NCBI GenBank assembly: GCA_964370195.1
Contig: CAYJIH010000003.1
Span: 62,001-126,000, forward strand
Reading direction: 5' to 3'
DNA: 64,000 nt
Origin: JAAYCI01 sp964370195
GTDB lineage: Bacteria > Bacillota > Clostridia > Oscillospirales > Ruminococcaceae
Of this stretch, positions 26,318-35,503 are shown piece by piece (within the stretch, counting starts at the first letter, position 1; each line of letters begins with the position of its first letter). The translations under genes were made by a program, and so were the position numbers. Under the pieces are notes generated by a model that saw only the letters and a program-made list of their open reading frames with translations, was not told where the DNA came from and searched no databases.

Positions 26318-28726
26318 ATGAAAATGCCATTAAAATGGGCACAAAGCTATGCCCCATTCACAGCCAGTGTCCAAGATTTTTCCGATAAAATGACCATGTC
26401 CGGCTCGAAAGTGGAAACATATTTTTGCGAAGCAGATAGCATGAGCCGTGTTGTGGTGGGCCGTGTAGACAAATTGGAGCGCCACGAAAATTCAGACCAT
26501 TTATGGGTATGTGCCATCAACACCGGCAGCGAGACCGTGCAAATTGTTACGGGTGCCCAAAACTTAAAAGAGGGCGATTTGTGCCCGGTGGCCTTACACG
26601 GTGCCAAATTACCAAACGGCACAGAAATTCGCCGCGGTAAATTACGCGGTGTAGAAAGCCATGGAATGCTGTGTAGCCTTGGCGAGCTTGGCCTAGACTT
26701 GCGCGATTTTCCAAACGCAGTGGAAGATGGCATTCTTGTTTTGGAAGAGGAGGCCCCCCTTGGCCAAGAAGCCGCCATTGCTCTTGGCATGGATGACGTA
26801 TGCTTTGAATTCGAAATCACCCCAAACCGGCCAGACTGCCTTTCCGTTTTAGGCCTTTCGCGCGAAGCTGCCGCAACATTCAACGTGCCTTTTTCTGCCC
26901 CTTCTCCCACGGTTATACAAGGGCAAGGCAACATTGCCGATTCTTTAAAAGTAGACATTGCAGACAGCGACCTTTGCTTTCGTTACTGCGCCGCCATGGT
27001 AGACAACGTGCGTGTAAAACCAAGCCCCCGCTGGATGCGCGAGCGTTTGCGCCTTTGTGGTGTGCGTCCCATCAACAATATTGTTGATATTACAAACTAT
27101 GTGATGCTAGAATATGGCCAGCCAATGCATGCATTCGACCACGCTTATGTAAACGGCGAGCACATCACCGTACGACGCGCAAAACAAAACGAACACATTG
27201 TTACCTTAGACGGTGTAGAGCGTGCCCTTGAGCCAGACATGCTTGTGATTGCTGATGAAAAAAGCCCCATTGCCCTCGCCGGTGTAATGGGAGGCGAATT
27301 TTCCGGCATATACGACAACACAAAACGTGTTGTTTTTGAGGCGGCCAGTTTCGACGGCCCTGCCGTACGCAGTGCAGCAAAACGTGTTGGTCTGCGCACA
27401 GAAAGTTCGGGCCGTTTTGAAAAAGGCTTGGACCCAGAGCTTGTAATGCCCGCCCTGGCACGTGCAATGGAGTTGATTGTGGAGCTGGACGCCGGCGATT
27501 TGGTAGGCGGCGTTTTAGACGTCTACCCCGCACCACGCACTGCACGCACGCTTGCTTTTGATCCACAATCGGTGAACCGCCTGCTGGGCATTGAAGTAAG
27601 CCGTGAAAAAATGGTGGAGATTTTAACCCCCCTTGGCTTTACCGTACAAGGAAATGATATCACTGTGCCCAGCTTTCGCACAGATGTTGCCAAAACGTGC
27701 GACATTGCCGAAGAGATTGCACGCTTTATCGGGTACAACAACATTCCTATGACTATTTTAACGGGTGCTGCCAAAGCCATCCCCACCGAACGCCAACATT
27801 TCGAGCGCCGTTTGCGTAGTTTGCTTTGCGGGTTTGGTTTGTGGGAATGCGAAACATTTAGTTTTTATGGCGCCAAAAATTTCGACCGCATTCATCTTTC
27901 GCAAAACAGCCCTTTGCGCCATGCCGTCAAAATCATGAACCCTCTTGGTGAAGATACCTCACTGATGCGCACAACGGCTCTGCCAAGTGTGATGGACGTG
28001 ATAAGCCGCAACTGGGCCTCACGCAACGAAAGTGCCGCCTTATACGAAGTGGCCACAGAGTACTTACCAAGCGACAACGACGATGAATTGCCAAAAGAAC
28101 ACCAAAAACTTGTGTTGGCCACTTATGGCACACACTGGGATTACCAAGCCATTAAGGGTGTGGCCGAGGAGCTGTTTTCCGCCTTTGGAATTTCCATTCC
28201 CTCTTTGCTTGTGCGCCGCAACGCCGAAGGTGAATCGTACCACCCCGGACGTTGTGCCGATATTTTCATCGTGCCGCCTACACAAAACGGAGCCACAGAA
28301 GAAGTATTGCTTGCACGCCTTGGGGAATTACACCCGGCTGTTTGCGAAGCATATGATGTACCTGTGCGCGTAATGGCCGCTGAAATTTATTTAACACCAC
28401 TTTATGTAGGGCAAGGCGGCGTGCCGCAGTATCACCCCTTACCACGGTTCCCTGCTGCCACACGCGATCTTGCTCTTGTGTGCGAAGAAACATTGCCGGC
28501 CGGTGATGTGGATGCTGTTATTCGCAAAGCCGGTGGAAAACGCCTTGAATCTTTATCATTATTTGACATCTATCGTGGCGAAAAATTGGGCGAAAACAAG
28601 AAGAGCTTAGCTTACAACCTTGTTTTGCGAAGCGGTGAAGGCACTTTAACAGACGAAGAAGCGGATGGCATCATTGGGAAAATTTTGAAAAATCTGGAAG
28701 AAATTGGCGCGGTTTTACGCAGTTAA
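26318..28726 (+). CDS. pheT: Phenylalanine-tRNA ligase beta subunit
   Basis: Editing and tRNA-binding subunit. The 802-residue protein has an N-terminal tRNA-binding domain (VVVGRVDKLERHENSDHL), the B3/B4 editing domain with EFEITPNRPDCL, the B5 domain, a degenerate class II core with the NPLGEDTSLMRT strand and a C-terminal ferredoxin-fold anticodon-binding domain (RFPAATRDLALV). It begins 18 bases after the pheS stop behind AGGAGG, in one operon under T-box control. Confidence 0.97.
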   Translation: MKMPLKWAQSYAPFTASVQDFSDKMTMSGSKVETYFCEADSMSRVVVGRVDKLERHENSDHLWVCAINTGSETVQIVTGAQNLKEGDLCPVALHGAKLPNGTEIRRGKLRGVESHGMLCSLGELGLDLRDFPNAVEDGILVLEEEAPLGQEAAIALGMDDVCFEFEITPNRPDCLSVLGLSREAAATFNVPFSAPSPTVIQGQGNIADSLKVDIADSDLCFRYCAAMVDNVRVKPSPRWMRERLRLCGVRPINNIVDITNYVMLEYGQPMHAFDHAYVNGEHITVRRAKQNEHIVTLDGVERALEPDMLVIADEKSPIALAGVMGGEFSGIYDNTKRVVFEAASFDGPAVRSAAKRVGLRTESSGRFEKGLDPELVMPALARAMELIVELDAGDLVGGVLDVYPAPRTARTLAFDPQSVNRLLGIEVSREKMVEILTPLGFTVQGNDITVPSFRTDVAKTCDIAEEIARFIGYNNIPMTILTGAAKAIPTERQHFERRLRSLLCGFGLWECETFSFYGAKNFDRIHLSQNSPLRHAVKIMNPLGEDTSLMRTTALPSVMDVISRNWASRNESAALYEVATEYLPSDNDDELPKEHQKLVLATYGTHWDYQAIKGVAEELFSAFGISIPSLLVRRNAEGESYHPGRCADIFIVPPTQNGATEEVLLARLGELHPAVCEAYDVPVRVMAAEIYLTPLYVGQGGVPQYHPLPRFPAATRDLALVCEETLPAGDVDAVIRKAGGKRLESLSLFDIYRGEKLGENKKSLAYNLVLRSGEGTLTDEEADGIIGKILKNLEEIGAVLRS

Positions 28727-28761
28727 ACAACAAAAATCATTGGTTTCTCTTGTTGTAGCGC

Positions 28762-28790
28762 TTGCAATTTTACCATTTCTATACTATAAT
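28762..28790 (+). promoter_or_regulatory. Promoter of ireB
   Basis: TTGCAA and TATAAT with a 17-base spacer. Confidence 0.7.
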
Positions 28791-28824
28791 TTTTGAAGAA
28801 TGTACGCAATAAGGAGGGGCCAAG

Positions 28825-29073
28825 ATGAATGACAAAACCACAACCATTTTCTCTGTTGGTGATGATAAAGAACAAGAAATCAAACAAATCATGATTGAAG
28901 TGTACGATGCCTTAAAACAAAAAGGCTACAATCCCATCAATCAAATTGTAGGGTACATTTTATCGGAAGACCCCACTTACATCACCACATTCGGCGGGGC
29001 TCGCACAAAAATTTGCAAAGTAGACAGAGACGATATTTTGCAGGCCATGGTGCGTGGCTATTTAGGCGAATAA
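28825..29073 (+). CDS. ireB: IreB family regulatory phosphoprotein (UPF0297)
   Basis: A small 82-residue cytosolic protein. The conserved core is NPINQIVGYILSEDPTYIT followed by ARTKICKVDRDDI. In Enterococcus faecalis IreB is phosphorylated by the PASTA kinase IreK and tunes cephalosporin tolerance. Here it follows AAGGAGGGG. Next to it one expects ruvX (YqgF) and a DUF1292 gene; instead a 97-residue protein of unknown family follows. Confidence 0.95.
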   Translation: MNDKTTTIFSVGDDKEQEIKQIMIEVYDALKQKGYNPINQIVGYILSEDPTYITTFGGARTKICKVDRDDILQAMVRGYLGE

Positions 29074-29104
29074 ACATTTCCCACATAAAAAAGGAGTAAA
29101 AGAC

Positions 29105-29398
29105 ATGGCATTTGAAGCCAAACTCACTTACAAAAAACGCCCGTTGGTACGTTCAAAAAATGAAATGTACTACGGAAATATGGGCGAAGCCTATGTTGTA
29201 TTTATGCAAATTCTATCCACGCGCACTGAAAACGGTGAAGAAATGCCTGATAAAATCATGGTCATGCTTCTCTCAACAGATGATTCGCTTGCGCCAAAAG
29301 ACCGTATTGTGAAGCAAAGTGTTAAAAACGGGCTGTACAACGCGCTTGATTTTGCCGCTATTTTGCTAGACCGTGCCTTTGCAAACGATACACACTAA
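29105..29398 (+). CDS. Conserved-looking hypothetical protein downstream of ireB
   Basis: A 97-residue protein, not recognised. It is soluble, without signal peptide or cysteines, and mostly alpha/beta in predicted character: a basic first 20 residues (KLTYKKRPLVRSKNEMYYGNMG), a helical middle with FMQILSTR, and an acidic-polar run with MVMLLSTDDSLAPKDRIVKQ before the helix NALDFAAILLDRAF. A clear ribosome site (AAAGGAG) and 31-base spacing from ireB argue that it is a real gene in one operon with it. Function unknown. Confidence 0.8.
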   Translation: MAFEAKLTYKKRPLVRSKNEMYYGNMGEAYVVFMQILSTRTENGEEMPDKIMVMLLSTDDSLAPKDRIVKQSVKNGLYNALDFAAILLDRAFANDTH

Positions 29399-29415
29399 TG
29401 TTCCCCACATACAAC

Positions 29416-29453
29416 AAAAAAGGTGCACCGAGAAATTCTCGGTGCACCTTTTT
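29416..29453. terminator. Bidirectional terminator of the ireB operon and dnaI
   Basis: An almost fully self-complementary sequence: AAAAAGGTGCACCGAGAA pairs with TTCTCGGTGCACCTTTTT with a minimal loop. It suits both converging transcripts. Confidence 0.9.
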
Positions 29454-29462
29454 ATTTTAATT

Positions 29463-30434
29463 TTAACACTCTTCCTGTCGTTTTTGTAAGCGAATATCTT
29501 CGCCAAGAAAGCGCATTCGATGGCATTCGCCCAAAAGACGCGAAGAAATTTTTTCTGTGTAGCGTTGCTGTAACTGCGCTTGGCTACAAATATTCGTTGT
29601 ATAAATTGTTGGCCGGCGCCCCATGCGTGTATTTACAAGTTCATAAAAACGGCTGCGTGTGTATGCGTCCAAATACTCAGTGCCCAAATCATCCAGCACA
29701 AGCAAATCTGCTTGTGCCAACGTGCGAAAATAACCTGTTTCGCCCCAGCTACGGCGCTCTTCATCTAAACGAGAAAATGCGTTTTGTGTGCTAACATATA
29801 CCACATCATACCCACGTTCTAAAACCACACGCGCAATGCACAATGCCAGATGCGTTTTTCCAAGCCCTGCATCCCCAAATAGATATAAACTTTCGCTAGA
29901 CCGGTCAAACTCATCGGCATAAATACGGCAATTTTCCAAATTATGCCGCATCAACTCCCGTGGGGAAACACTGATTCCCTCCATGCTTTGCGGATAACGA
30001 TTCAAATCAAAATTCTCGAAGCGACAAAGTTGCAATGGGCCGGATTCATTCACTTCATCTCTGCGCAAACGGCGAATTTCTTCCTCTACACATCCGCACA
30101 TACGCCCTGCCACACGCCCTGTGTCGGCACAATTTCCACAAAACCATTGTGGGCTCAAGTCTTCCGGCGTAAGCCCTAATTGTGCGAGCGCCTCTTCGTG
30201 TGCATGCTGCATTTCGTGCATTTCCACAAGCTTTAGGCGGCTTTCCTCTTTTTTGCCGCGCACAGCCAACATAGCTGCCTCGGCCCCAAGTGCCCCGCGT
30301 TTTTGGTTTAGTTCAGCCAATTTCGGATGGCTTGTATACAAGTCTTCACAGCGTTCCAGCGCCAAACTTTCTGCACGCTGCCGCCGCCTTGTTACCACTT
30401 GCATTGCACGAGCATACTGTTGCTGCCGGCTCAT
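29463..30434 (-). CDS. Helicase loader DnaI/DnaC-type ATPase
   Basis: A 323-residue AAA+ ATPase. The N-terminal half is a charged coiled coil, then a zinc-ribbon-like CGNC...RMCGC (residues 99-115), then the ATPase domain with Walker A FGDAGLGKTHLA (186-197), Walker B DLLVLDDLGTE and the R-finger region EKISSRLLGECHR. This layout matches primosomal DnaI, which loads the replicative helicase. It overlaps the dnaD-like gene by four bases. Confidence 0.93.
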   Translation of the reverse strand: MSRQQQYARAMQVVTRRRQRAESLALERCEDLYTSHPKLAELNQKRGALGAEAAMLAVRGKKEESRLKLVEMHEMQHAHEEALAQLGLTPEDLSPQWFCGNCADTGRVAGRMCGCVEEEIRRLRRDEVNESGPLQLCRFENFDLNRYPQSMEGISVSPRELMRHNLENCRIYADEFDRSSESLYLFGDAGLGKTHLALCIARVVLERGYDVVYVSTQNAFSRLDEERRSWGETGYFRTLAQADLLVLDDLGTEYLDAYTRSRFYELVNTRMGRRPTIYTTNICSQAQLQQRYTEKISSRLLGECHRMRFLGEDIRLQKRQEEC

Positions 30435-31324
30435 GATTCGCCACCTTTCCGTTTTATCGGATTGTAGTATGTATTTTGAAGCAAATCTTCCTCAGTTTTT
30501 CTCACTTTGGTTGTGCCCTGCACTTGTACGTTCGTCCCTTCTTCACCGCGCCGCACATCCTCGGCTGTGGCATAGCCCTTGGCCTGCCATTTTTTCAAAA
30601 TCCCATTCAAATACCGAATCTCATTCTCTTTTTCACCTGCCGCAAGTCGTGCGGCCTCCACCATATCCCAACCATACCCAAATTGTTCATGCCAGCTGTC
30701 TATTATACGCCGCTCGGACGCCGTGAAGGATGGTTTTGCATAATGTAAAATATCTGCCATTTCCTGGTATCGGCACTCTCTATCTGCAAGCAAACGCAAG
30801 TAAGCATCCACATCTGCGCACGTTTCCAGGCCCTCTTTACGCCACGCAAGCAAGGTGCGCTCCACACGGGTAGCCCCGCATTTTTGCTCTGCCGCACAGT
30901 GCATGGCTGCCATTAAGATGATGTCTGCCGGAAACGCATCTGTGCAATATAATGTACAATATATTTCGTATTCTCGCTGGTTCACCATCCCACCAAAAAT
31001 ATGCTGAAGCTCCCGCACCATCGCCCCTAACACCGGGTCTTTCCCTGCGGCAAGGTTTGCTTGTGCTTGGCTTAGGCGCCGCCTTGCTTGTGGTTTCACC
31101 TCCACTTGCACATCCTGCACCTGTTGTGATGCAACCCTTTCCAAGAGGCCTGCACCCTCCCAAAAAAGCAACGCTTTTTCTGCCATATCTTGCCGGATAC
31201 GCAAGGCCTCTGCCACATGCTCTGCGCTGCATTCGCCATGTTGAATCATATACAAAGCCACCTTGATGCGTGGTTCGTCTGCTTCGGGGAGCCCTAGTTT
31301 AGAAAAAACCAGCTGTGGAACCAT
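30431..31324 (-). CDS. DnaD domain primosome protein
   Basis: A 297-residue protein. The N-terminal 90 residues form a winged-helix region (KVALYMIQHGECSAEHVAEALRI), and the C-terminal part contains the DnaD/DnaB family signature NEIRYLNGILKKWQAKGYATAEDV with the YxxxIL..W motif. It works with DnaI to load helicase at origins and stalled forks. The ATG at 31324 follows GGAG, and an upstream in-frame ATG at 31360 lacks a site. The two genes form a translationally coupled pair. Confidence 0.9.
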   Translation of the reverse strand: MVPQLVFSKLGLPEADEPRIKVALYMIQHGECSAEHVAEALRIRQDMAEKALLFWEGAGLLERVASQQVQDVQVEVKPQARRRLSQAQANLAAGKDPVLGAMVRELQHIFGGMVNQREYEIYCTLYCTDAFPADIILMAAMHCAAEQKCGATRVERTLLAWRKEGLETCADVDAYLRLLADRECRYQEMADILHYAKPSFTASERRIIDSWHEQFGYGWDMVEAARLAAGEKENEIRYLNGILKKWQAKGYATAEDVRRGEEGTNVQVQGTTKVRKTEEDLLQNTYYNPIKRKGGES

Positions 31325-31382
31325 CAAGCTATCTCCATTACTTTTACAAGGTCTGTACAAGCAAAGACCCTCCTATACCTTT

Positions 31383-32279
31383 CTATTCATAGATACTCAT
31401 TCCATTAAACATGCATAAAACACGCCCTGCGCGACGACGCATCACTTGCGTTGCCGCATGAAGCACCGCGCCACAGCTAACAGAAGCGGGCACTGCATCA
31501 CTAATCAATACTTCCCTTGCTGTCTTTTCTGCCTCTCTTGTGGGCACACTGACGACCTCATCTACAATATACGGGTTATAATTTTCCGGCATGAAGCCGG
31601 AACCAAGGCCGGCAATTCCATGTTTTCCGGCATAGCCCCCTGTTAGATTTTGGCACTCGAACGGCTGCACAGCCACTACCCAAACATTGCCTGCCCACGC
31701 TTTTAAATACTCGCCCACCCCGGTGATGGTGCCACCACTGCCCACACCCACCACCACTGTGTCCACTTCGCCATTTACTGTTTTTAAAACAGCCGGCCCT
31801 GTTACACGGCGATGGAACTCCGGGTTGTCGTCATTTGAAAAGTAGTTTACAAAATAACCACCCTTTTCGACACAAATTTCCTTCGCCTTTTGAACGGCAC
31901 CGCTGCGCCCATATACAAAATTGGTAACAACCACATGGGCCCCAAGCTGTGAAAAATACTGTTGACGCTCTGGCTGCACGGTTCCTTGCATCACAAGGTA
32001 AACCGGGTGGCCACTGCGCAGTGCCGCTATGGTAAGTGCCACCGCAAATGTGCCACTGGACGCCTCCACCACGGGTTGGCGCGGTTGTAGCAACCCTTTT
32101 TCCACCGCCAAAGCCAGCATCCCCTCTGCCAGTGCATCTTTGGCACTGCACGTGCTGCCACCATAATTTAAGTATGCCAACAGTTGCCCCTCCAACTGAT
32201 GGCGTGCCATATGGCCCGCTAGCTCAATGGTGGGACGCTCGTAAAGTGTGCTATAAATATTTTTTACCGGTATTGCCAT
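31383..32279 (-). CDS. Divergent cysteine-synthase family PLP enzyme
   Basis: A 298-residue fold-type II PLP enzyme related to cysteine synthase. The PLP lysine is in TCSAKDALAE and the phosphate loop is GSGGTITG, both conserved. But the substrate loop that reads TSGNTG in CysK is SSGTFAVAL here, and the strand before the lysine (NYGGSTCS) lacks the NPSGS motif. The C-terminal FNGMSIYE is also unusual. It may act on another amino acid or a modified serine. Its start is 59 bases from the end of dnaD; the next upstream gene on the strand is the DivIVA-like gene beyond a terminator. Not confidently annotated. Confidence 0.8.
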   Translation of the reverse strand: MAIPVKNIYSTLYERPTIELAGHMARHQLEGQLLAYLNYGGSTCSAKDALAEGMLALAVEKGLLQPRQPVVEASSGTFAVALTIAALRSGHPVYLVMQGTVQPERQQYFSQLGAHVVVTNFVYGRSGAVQKAKEICVEKGGYFVNYFSNDDNPEFHRRVTGPAVLKTVNGEVDTVVVGVGSGGTITGVGEYLKAWAGNVWVVAVQPFECQNLTGGYAGKHGIAGLGSGFMPENYNPYIVDEVVSVPTREAEKTAREVLISDAVPASVSCGAVLHAATQVMRRRAGRVLCMFNGMSIYE

Positions 32280-32382
32280 CCTGCCCTTCCTCCAAGCAAA
32301 TTGCTCCCTTTTTTTACATCACCACACGCCCATACACCATATGCTCTCTGTTCCTGCCGCTTTGGCTTTACCGCCATTGATA

Positions 32383-32421
32383 GAAAAACCGAAGTCACCC
32401 GCTTGCGCGATGCGACTTCGG
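32383..32421 (-). terminator. Terminator of the DivIVA-like gene
   Basis: On the minus strand CCGAAGTC pairs with GACTTCGG around a 17-base loop and is followed by TTTTTC. Confidence 0.75.
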
Positions 32422-32490
32422 CCAAGTTGATGGGGCGTGTTTTTTATAGGTTATGTTCTTACTTTTTTGTTCCAACAACCCTCAACGCTT

Positions 32491-33864
32491 TTACTCCAGC
32501 ATTTGACGCAACGTATTTACCAGTGTATCTGTTAGCGCTTTCATGCGCTCTTCTTCCGTATCCACCTCTTGCACCGGCAACGTACGCGCCGTTTGCGTAT
32601 AATAAGCCCCTGTGGCAGAACTATTTGTAAAACTGGGACGGAACAACTGCGCTTTTGGCCTGCTTGCTGTTTGCTGCGCAGATACACGGTGAAACTCTGC
32701 CTGCCCTAGCCCGTTTGTCGCCCTAGCCACAAGCGGTTGCTGATGATTGTTCTGCAAAGCGATTTGCTCTTGCCGCGCCACAGGAACGGGCTGGAAATGC
32801 ATCGGCTTTTGCTTTGCCACACTTGGCGAAGCAGACGGGAACCGCTCTATTTGGATATCCAGTGTAGACAACCCCTGCTCTGTATGGTTCAAGGACACAA
32901 GCAATTCCGCCAACATGTCTTGTACGCTTTCTAAAACAGTTGTAACTTCGCCCTCTACGGCAGTAATGTCCTCTCGGATGCATGTGATGTTGTCCACCAA
33001 ACCGCCGGCACCATTTAACAGCTGACGATGCAAACGGTCTCTCTCTGCATAAGCAAGTTTTTTCACATGCTCTGCTTCCTGTGTGGCCTCAGCCACAAGT
33101 TGTCTTGTTGTTTGATCTGCAACATGGCTTGTTTCTTGCCCTTCACGAACTGTTAACAACATATTGCGCTCCGCCTCAGCAGCATCCCGCTCTGCCTCGG
33201 CAGCGTCTCGCTCCGCCTCAGCGGCTTCTCTCTCTGCCTCAGCGGCATCACGTTCTGCCTCTAAAACTTCTCGCTCTGCTTCCAGTGCCTTTATTTCTGC
33301 GTCCAGCACCTCTTTTTCTTGTTCAGCAGCTCTTTGCTGCACCAAAGATTCCTCTAACTGGCGACGCAGCTCTGTTATTTGCTCTTCTGCACCATACCAC
33401 TGGCCTTGAGAGGCCTCATCAAGCTGACGACGCAACTCTGCTATTTGCTTGTCTGTTTTTTGGTGTTCCTCACGCAGCCAATTGTTCTCGTTTTGTGACG
33501 TAAAAAGCTTTTCTTTGGCTTCTGCCAATTCATCTTCCGCCTGCATGCTGGCCTCACGCGAGATTTGCAATGCATTTGCCAGCTCTTCCAATTTTTTTTG
33601 CATTTCTGCATCCGCCAACTTTGGCTGCTGTTCTTGTAGCAATTGCTGCGTTCTTGCAACATTCATTTCCGTCTGTTTTAGCTGTGCATCCAGCTCTTGA
33701 ATGCGCTGTGTTGCCATTTCTTGGCGCTGATTGTTTTCATCGGCCAACTCTTCTAAATACTCCAGCACCTGCTCTTTATTGAACCCGAACATGGCGTTGC
33801 TAAACAGCCGCCCATTTTCCTTCGGCGCATATTGGTCGTACTCAGTTTTAAATTCCTCTGCCAC
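32491..33864 (-). CDS. DivIVA-like coiled-coil protein with heptad tandem repeats
   Basis: A 457-residue cytosolic protein. The first 45 residues resemble the membrane-binding N-terminal domain of DivIVA/GpsB (NAMFGFNKEQVLEYLEELADENN), and the next 240 are coiled coil containing seven-residue repeats DAAEAER/EAAEAER (about residues 195-240), then a Gln/Pro/Ala-rich linker and a short C-terminal helix. Translation starts at a GTG at 33864 after AAAGGTGG; the upstream ATG has no site. DivIVA proteins mark curved membranes and septa and recruit division or cell-wall factors. The resemblance is moderate, and it may instead be a general scaffolding coiled coil. Confidence 0.65.
   Translation of the reverse strand: MAEEFKTEYDQYAPKENGRLFSNAMFGFNKEQVLEYLEELADENNQRQEMATQRIQELDAQLKQTEMNVARTQQLLQEQQPKLADAEMQKKLEELANALQISREASMQAEDELAEAKEKLFTSQNENNWLREEHQKTDKQIAELRRQLDEASQGQWYGAEEQITELRRQLEESLVQQRAAEQEKEVLDAEIKALEAEREVLEAERDAAEAEREAAEAERDAAEAERDAAEAERNMLLTVREGQETSHVADQTTRQLVAEATQEAEHVKKLAYAERDRLHRQLLNGAGGLVDNITCIREDITAVEGEVTTVLESVQDMLAELLVSLNHTEQGLSTLDIQIERFPSASPSVAKQKPMHFQPVPVARQEQIALQNNHQQPLVARATNGLGQAEFHRVSAQQTASRPKAQLFRPSFTNSSATGAYYTQTARTLPVQEVDTEEERMKALTDTLVNTLRQMLE
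33167..33292 (-). repeat. 21-bp in-frame tandem repeat (EAER heptads)
   Basis: Six consecutive 21-base units in the DivIVA-like gene encode EAERxxA heptads; synonymous changes between units show the repeat is not recent or is kept at the protein level. Confidence 0.85.
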
Positions 33865-33983
33865 TGAAAACACCACCTTTCTATGCACGAAGCCGAACAA
33901 ATAAACGACTGTGCAAACTTAATACTTACCGAATAGTATAGCACAATTCCCCCATTTATGCCAAGGCTTTGCCTATAAATATT

Positions 33984-34715
33984 TTACTTCAATGGGGCCC
34001 AGCCGCTCACATCCCCTTTTTGCAAGGCACCCAGCATTTTTTGGCGAAATGCCTTATCTTTCTGTGCCATTTCGTTTACATACTTTTTCATGTCACTTCT
34101 GGCCGTTACACCATCCACCGGGCAAGGATTTTTTACCACAGGAAAACACATCTCTTGCACAGCACTCTGCACATCTTTTTCTGTTGCCAAAACAAAAGGG
34201 CGTATCATGGTAATTTCCTTCCGAGACAACCATGTGACCGGTGAAAAACACCCAATATGGCCCTGCCCAAACAAATTCATATAAAACGTTTCGATTGCAT
34301 CGTCCAAATGGTGGCCCAGTGCAATTTTATTACATTGAAGCTCCTTCGCCACCGTATGAAGCCTTCCCCTACGTAAATTGGCACACAAGGCACACGGGTT
34401 CTTTTCTTGCCTGTTTTCAAACACAACATTCCCGATGTTGCTACGCAAAACGGTATACGGTATTTCTTGTTTGTTAAACAATGTTTCTAACGCAGAATAA
34501 TCGCTGTGTTTGCCAAAAAAGCATGGATCCAATGTAAGCGCATGCACCTCAAAAGCGCAATCATAATAATGACGCAAATGGCCAAGTGCCAAAGCAAGTG
34601 CCACACTGTCTTTGCCACCAGATACCGCCACACAAACACGGTCCCCCTCTTGTATCATGCCATACAGTTGCATCGCTTTTCTTGCCATGCCCTCTAAACG
34701 CTGCATTGCCCCCAA
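33984..34715 (-). CDS. TtcA-like PP-loop tRNA thiolation ATPase
   Basis: A 243-residue ATP-pyrophosphatase. The PP-loop is VAVSGGKDSVALA (residues 29-41), and CALC (in NPCALCANLRRG) followed by GHHLDDAIETFYMN fits the TtcA family, which adds sulfur at cytidine 32 of tRNA. A second conserved cysteine in NPCPVDG supports an Fe-S or sulfur-carrier site. The TTG at 34715 follows GGAAGGG at nine bases; an ATG at 34706 is an alternative start. The nearest other plus-strand genes are ribosomal, consistent with a translation-related role. Confidence 0.85.
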   Translation of the reverse strand: MGAMQRLEGMARKAMQLYGMIQEGDRVCVAVSGGKDSVALALALGHLRHYYDCAFEVHALTLDPCFFGKHSDYSALETLFNKQEIPYTVLRSNIGNVVFENRQEKNPCALCANLRRGRLHTVAKELQCNKIALGHHLDDAIETFYMNLFGQGHIGCFSPVTWLSRKEITMIRPFVLATEKDVQSAVQEMCFPVVKNPCPVDGVTARSDMKKYVNEMAQKDKAFRQKMLGALQKGDVSGWAPLK

Positions 34716-34928
34716 AATATCGTTTCCCTTCCGGTCGTTTTCATTTTTACAAAACCACCCTTTGTTTCTTTTATCATAACATCAAGTTTTGGTGCAAACA
34801 AGCCACACGCATAAACTTCGTGCCCTAAAAAACCCAAAAATGACAAATGAGTATTTATATGAAATCGAGAGAATATGAGAGAATACAAGACATTCACACT
34901 TCTCCTTTCATTTTTTTGCAAAAAACAA

Positions 34929-34957
34929 TTGACAGGCCCGTCCTGCTTCGGTATACT
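34929..34957 (+). promoter_or_regulatory. Promoter of rplM-rpsI
   Basis: A perfect TTGACA with TATACT at a 17-base spacer, the strongest promoter match in the window, as expected for a ribosomal protein operon. Confidence 0.85.
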
Positions 34958-34963
34958 AGATAA

Positions 34964-35059
34964 CGCACCTGTGCCACTTGGGCTATGGTGCACTAAAACC
35001 AAAAAAGCTTCTCTATAATTATACAGAGCAGTTTCCATTAAAACATTGGAGGAAAAAGC
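34964..35059 (+). promoter_or_regulatory. Putative ribosomal protein leader before rplM
   Basis: Roughly 95 bases of leader between the -10 and rplM. A hairpin GCACC...GGTGC (34975-35000 region) with an internal GCCACTTGGGC could be the L13_leader structure known from Firmicutes, where L13 represses its own translation. Only the hairpin is seen; the assignment is a guess. Confidence 0.4.
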
Positions 35060-35488
35060 ATGAGCACTACACTTGCCAAACCCGCAGAAGTGCAACGCAA
35101 ATGGCATTTACTTGACGCCAGCGGCAAACCACTGGGCCGTGTGGCAGCACAAGCAGCCGTTCTGCTTCGCGGAAAAAACAAAGTTACTTTCACACCAAAC
35201 GTTGATTGTGGCGACCATGTTGTTATCATCAACTGTGAAAAAGCCGTATTAACCGGAAAGAAATTAGATCAAAAATACTACCGCCACCACTCCGGTTGGG
35301 TAGGCGGACTGAAAGAAACCCAATACAGCAAATTGATGAAAGAGCGCCCGGATTTCGCCATGACATTGGCCATCAAAGGCATGTTACCTAAAAACACTTT
35401 AGGTGCACACGCTTTGCGTCGTTTGCGCGTTTACAAAGGTTCACAACACAACAATACAGCACAAAAGCCTCAGGCTTTTGAGTTTTAA
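35060..35488 (+). CDS. rplM: 50S ribosomal protein L13
   Basis: A 142-residue ribosomal protein, with the start RKWHLLDASGKPLGRVA, the signature GDHVVIINCEKAVLTGKK, and the C-terminal GMLPKNTLGAHALRRLRVYKG. The ATG follows GGAGG. It is the first gene of the canonical L13-S9 pair. Confidence 0.98.
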   Translation: MSTTLAKPAEVQRKWHLLDASGKPLGRVAAQAAVLLRGKNKVTFTPNVDCGDHVVIINCEKAVLTGKKLDQKYYRHHSGWVGGLKETQYSKLMKERPDFAMTLAIKGMLPKNTLGAHALRRLRVYKGSQHNNTAQKPQAFEF

Positions 35489-35503
35489 AGGGGGGCACGG
35501 ACT

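Larger units (their letters stand above)
34716..35059 (+). other. Gap between the TtcA-like gene and rplM
   Basis: The 344-base gap has a strong rplM promoter at 34929-34957 and a leader of about 95 bases. The rest is low in features; short frames lack ribosome sites. Confidence 0.5.

Noticed and set aside
30837..31232. Overlapping open frames on both strands through dnaD and dnaI
   Set aside because: They are shadows of the DnaD/DnaI genes with no motifs or ribosome sites.
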